In this document: in pieces, positions 13,832 to 15,765 of the stretch
Position numbering within the stretch: position 1 is the stretch's first letter
How the letters are laid out: each line of letters begins with the position of its first letter
Source: Thermoplasmata archaeon
GTDB lineage: Archaea; Thermoplasmatota; DTKX01; GCA-020343715
Reading direction: 5' to 3'
Length of the DNA stretch: 15,765 bases
Assembly (NCBI GenBank): GCA_020343715.1
Contig: CP070808.1
Location: 2,237,837-2,253,601 of the forward strand
Notes under the pieces: model-generated
Databases searched by the model: none
The model's input: only the letters and a program-made list of their open reading frames with translations
Told to the model about the DNA's origin: nothing
Made by a program: the position numbers and the translations under genes

Positions 13832-15765
13832 ATGAAGAGGTGGAAGGGTGTCTGGCCGGTCGTCGTGCTCCTCCTCGCGATGGGCCTGCCGGCCCTCTCG
13901 GCAGGAGCGACCGTGCCCCTCACCCTCTCGGGGGACGTCCTCACCGGCGACGGCTTCAGCGTTGTCCGCGGGGCGACCGTGAGCCTGCTGGTCTACGACG
14001 CCACCGACACCCTCGTGCACCAGGACCTGACGGTGACGGGCGTGGATGGCAACTACTCCTTCACCGTCCCCGCCGACAGATGGGACCCGTTATGGAACGT
14101 CTCCGTCAGGGCGTCGTACCCCCTCGTGGGCGAGGAGGGCGTGGTGGTCTGGACCCTGACACCGGCCACGACCCAAATCATTGACGTCCCCATCTCTTGG
14201 AACCGGACCCTTGGAGCCTCGGTGACCGTCGCCAAGCCCCACGTCATCACACCCCGGGAGGGGATCGCGTCCTTCGTCATCAACGCCACCAACAGGGGCA
14301 ACGACACGGACCCAATCCTCCTGGAGATGACCTCATCGAACGCCTCGATACAGTCGGTGTTCCACCCCTCGGACAGGACCGAGCTCTCCCCCGGCGAGAC
14401 GGAGCTGGTGAGCATGGTGCTGTCGAATCCAGGCCTGCTGCCCGGAGAATACGACGTGAACCTCCACTGGAGGTCCGAGTGGTACCCTCCGGAGGGAGGG
14501 TCGTTGGAACTCATCTGGACCGTCCAGCCCGAGGTGGACCTGGCGATGCCGGCCAACCTTGTCACCTGGTCGCCGGACCCACTGAACGACGGTGACGACG
14601 CGCTCCTCAACTGCACCGTCGTCAACGCGGGACGTGACACCGCGGAGAAGGCCAACATCACCGTGGAGGTGCTGCACCCGACCCAGGGCCAGGTCCTGCG
14701 GGACAAGGTCCGACTGGACGTGCCCGGCCGGAACACCACGGTGGCCTCCTTCCCCTGGAGGGCGGTCTACTCCGAAGAGCCCTATACCCTGATCTTCGAG
14801 GTGGAGCACCCCCTGGACAGGTCCCAGGGGGACGACAGGGCACAGGTATCCCTTCCCGTGGGCGTCTCCAACGAGCCCCCGACCGTCACCTTCACCTCTC
14901 CCCCGAACGGAACGTCGGTGAACGGCACCGTCCTGGTGCTGATGAGTGTGGAGGACCCGGACACACCCGTGGACTCCTTGAGCCTTCGCATCGGCGGGGG
15001 CCCGTGGATCGACATCCCCGTCGGGAACCCCAGGTACTCTTGGGACACCACGGCCTTCGAGGACGGTTGGTACCTGCTGGAGGCCTTCGCCTCGGACCGG
15101 TACGAGGACGGCCCTGTGGCGGAGCTGGAGCTCAAGGTGGAGAACCTGGGCCCCAACCATCCCCCGGAGGTGTTCATAGAGTCGCCCGAGGAGGGGGACG
15201 TCGTCACCACACTCCTCAAGGCAAGGGGCATCGCCTTCGACGAGGACCACAACGTCCAGGAGGTGAGGCTGCGAGTGGACGACGGAGCCTGGGAGGCGGC
15301 CGACGGGACCTCCCGATGGAGCGCCAACCTGTCCACCTCGGGCCTGGCGGAGGGCGTGCACACCCTGCAGGTCATCGCCGACGACGGCATCGACCTTTCC
15401 GAGATCGCCCAGGTCGACTTCGTGGTGACCGCCCAGGCGGCCACCGCGCTGACGATGACCCTGGGGGTGACACCCGGCACGGTGCTCCCCGGAGAGAGGG
15501 TCGAGGTTAAGGGAGAGCTGATGTACGACAACGGCGTCCGGGCCGAGGGTCTGAACGTCCGCATCGAGGGTCCCAACGCGCTGCTGATCTTCAAGGAGTC
15601 GGACATCAGGGGCGTGTTCACACTGTCCACCGTCGCACCGGGCTCCGAGGGCATGTACGAGTACACCGCCTCCACCAGTGACGGTGGTGGGCTGGCCGCC
15701 TCGAACACCACCACCCTCCGGGTGCTCAAGAGTCTCGACCCTGACCTGTCGGTGGAGGAGATCAT
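13832..15765 (+). CDS. Secreted or surface beta-sandwich protein (3' partial)
   Basis: The frame runs open from ATG 13832 to the right edge (644 codons visible), so the C-terminus is missing. Residues 1 to about 25 form a signal peptide (MKRWK, then the hydrophobic VVVLLLAMGLPALSA ending near AGA). A carboxypeptidase-regulatory-like beta-sandwich follows (SGDVLTGDGFSVVRGATVSLLVYD...DGNYSFTVP). Next come CARDB-like adhesive repeats (NRGNDTDPILLEM; VVNAGRDTAEKANITVEV) and two Ig-like segments with the pattern PPTVTFTSPPNGTSVNGTV and HPPEVFIESPEEGDVV, each followed by a DGxW and a D-T/S-x-x-x-(E/D)GxxxL motif. Many NxS/T sequons suggest N-glycosylation. The domain make-up is that of archaeal cell-surface proteins; a C-terminal membrane anchor may lie beyond the window. 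A competing six-codon frame at 13815 ends at this start (ATGA). Confidence 0.85.
   Translation, partial: MKRWKGVWPVVVLLLAMGLPALSAGATVPLTLSGDVLTGDGFSVVRGATVSLLVYDATDTLVHQDLTVTGVDGNYSFTVPADRWDPLWNVSVRASYPLVGEEGVVVWTLTPATTQIIDVPISWNRTLGASVTVAKPHVITPREGIASFVINATNRGNDTDPILLEMTSSNASIQSVFHPSDRTELSPGETELVSMVLSNPGLLPGEYDVNLHWRSEWYPPEGGSLELIWTVQPEVDLAMPANLVTWSPDPLNDGDDALLNCTVVNAGRDTAEKANITVEVLHPTQGQVLRDKVRLDVPGRNTTVASFPWRAVYSEEPYTLIFEVEHPLDRSQGDDRAQVSLPVGVSNEPPTVTFTSPPNGTSVNGTVLVLMSVEDPDTPVDSLSLRIGGGPWIDIPVGNPRYSWDTTAFEDGWYLLEAFASDRYEDGPVAELELKVENLGPNHPPEVFIESPEEGDVVTTLLKARGIAFDEDHNVQEVRLRVDDGAWEAADGTSRWSANLSTSGLAEGVHTLQVIADDGIDLSEIAQVDFVVTAQAATALTMTLGVTPGTVLPGERVEVKGELMYDNGVRAEGLNVRIEGPNALLIFKESDIRGVFTLSTVAPGSEGMYEYTASTSDGGGLAASNTTTLRVLKSLDPDLSVEEI

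Noticed and set aside
13815..13835. Six-codon frame ending on the surface-protein start (ATGA)
   Set aside because: It is too short to support as a gene and overlaps the ribosome-binding site; a leader-peptide role cannot be shown.
14333..15765. Antisense frames (342 and at least 327 codons) over the right-edge surface protein
   Set aside because: The plus strand has a signal peptide, repeated beta-sandwich motifs and a ribosome-binding site; the antisense products have none.
1..15765. CRISPR arrays, IS elements, integrases or attachment sites
   Set aside because: None seen: no regularly spaced direct repeats, no transposase-like protein, and composition is even across the window.

Overview
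The window looks like a chromosomal segment of a GC-rich euryarchaeon, most likely in the Thermoplasmatota. Three things point to archaea: an operon with archaeal-type HMG-CoA synthase, a SCP2/archaeal-type thiolase homologue and a DUF35 zinc-ribbon/OB protein; TATA-like boxes about 25-29 bases upstream of several start codons, implying leaderless or short-leader mRNAs; and small archaea-style zinc-finger and DUF5611-like proteins. The phylum is an inference, since no rRNA is present. Coding density is very high. No gene-free stretch exceeds about 145 bases, and no IS element, integrase or CRISPR array is visible.

Layout. (1) 3-4358 (+): the 3' part of a giant surface receptor-like protein with a propeller-type ectodomain, seven fibronectin-III modules, one membrane span and a 430-residue cytoplasmic part. 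(2) 4345-5376 (-): a PAP2-family membrane phosphatase whose end overlaps the receptor gene. (3) 5528-7362 (+): a two-gene operon of a thioredoxin-reductase-like flavoprotein and an RlmN/Cfr-like radical SAM protein, preceded by a two-tier hairpin that covers the ribosome-binding site. (4) 7368-9059 (-): a RibD_C/DHFR-like reductase, tRNA-Pro(CGG) and a nitrilase-fold protein lacking the catalytic Cys. (5) 9188-12559 (+): a mevalonate-entry operon of HTH regulator, HMG-CoA synthase, thiolase homologue and DUF35 protein. (6) 12589-13688: a DUF5611-like protein (-), a two-site zinc-finger protein (+) and a TPR protein (-). (7) 13832-15765 (+): the 5' part of a secreted or surface beta-sandwich protein, cut by the window edge.

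The most striking signal is in region 5. HMG-CoA synthase keeps its catalytic Glu, Cys and His, but the thiolase homologue has lost the nucleophilic Cys and all the His residues expected at the active site (Cys to Gly, His to Asn, His to Asn, His to Gln), while the rest of the protein remains well conserved. It therefore looks like a retained pseudoenzyme, perhaps a structural partner in the HMGS/DUF35 complex. With the Cys-less nitrilase homologue, the RlmN-like protein lacking one of its two catalytic Cys, and a TrxR-like flavoprotein without the CxxC pair, the window holds four enzyme families with altered active sites.
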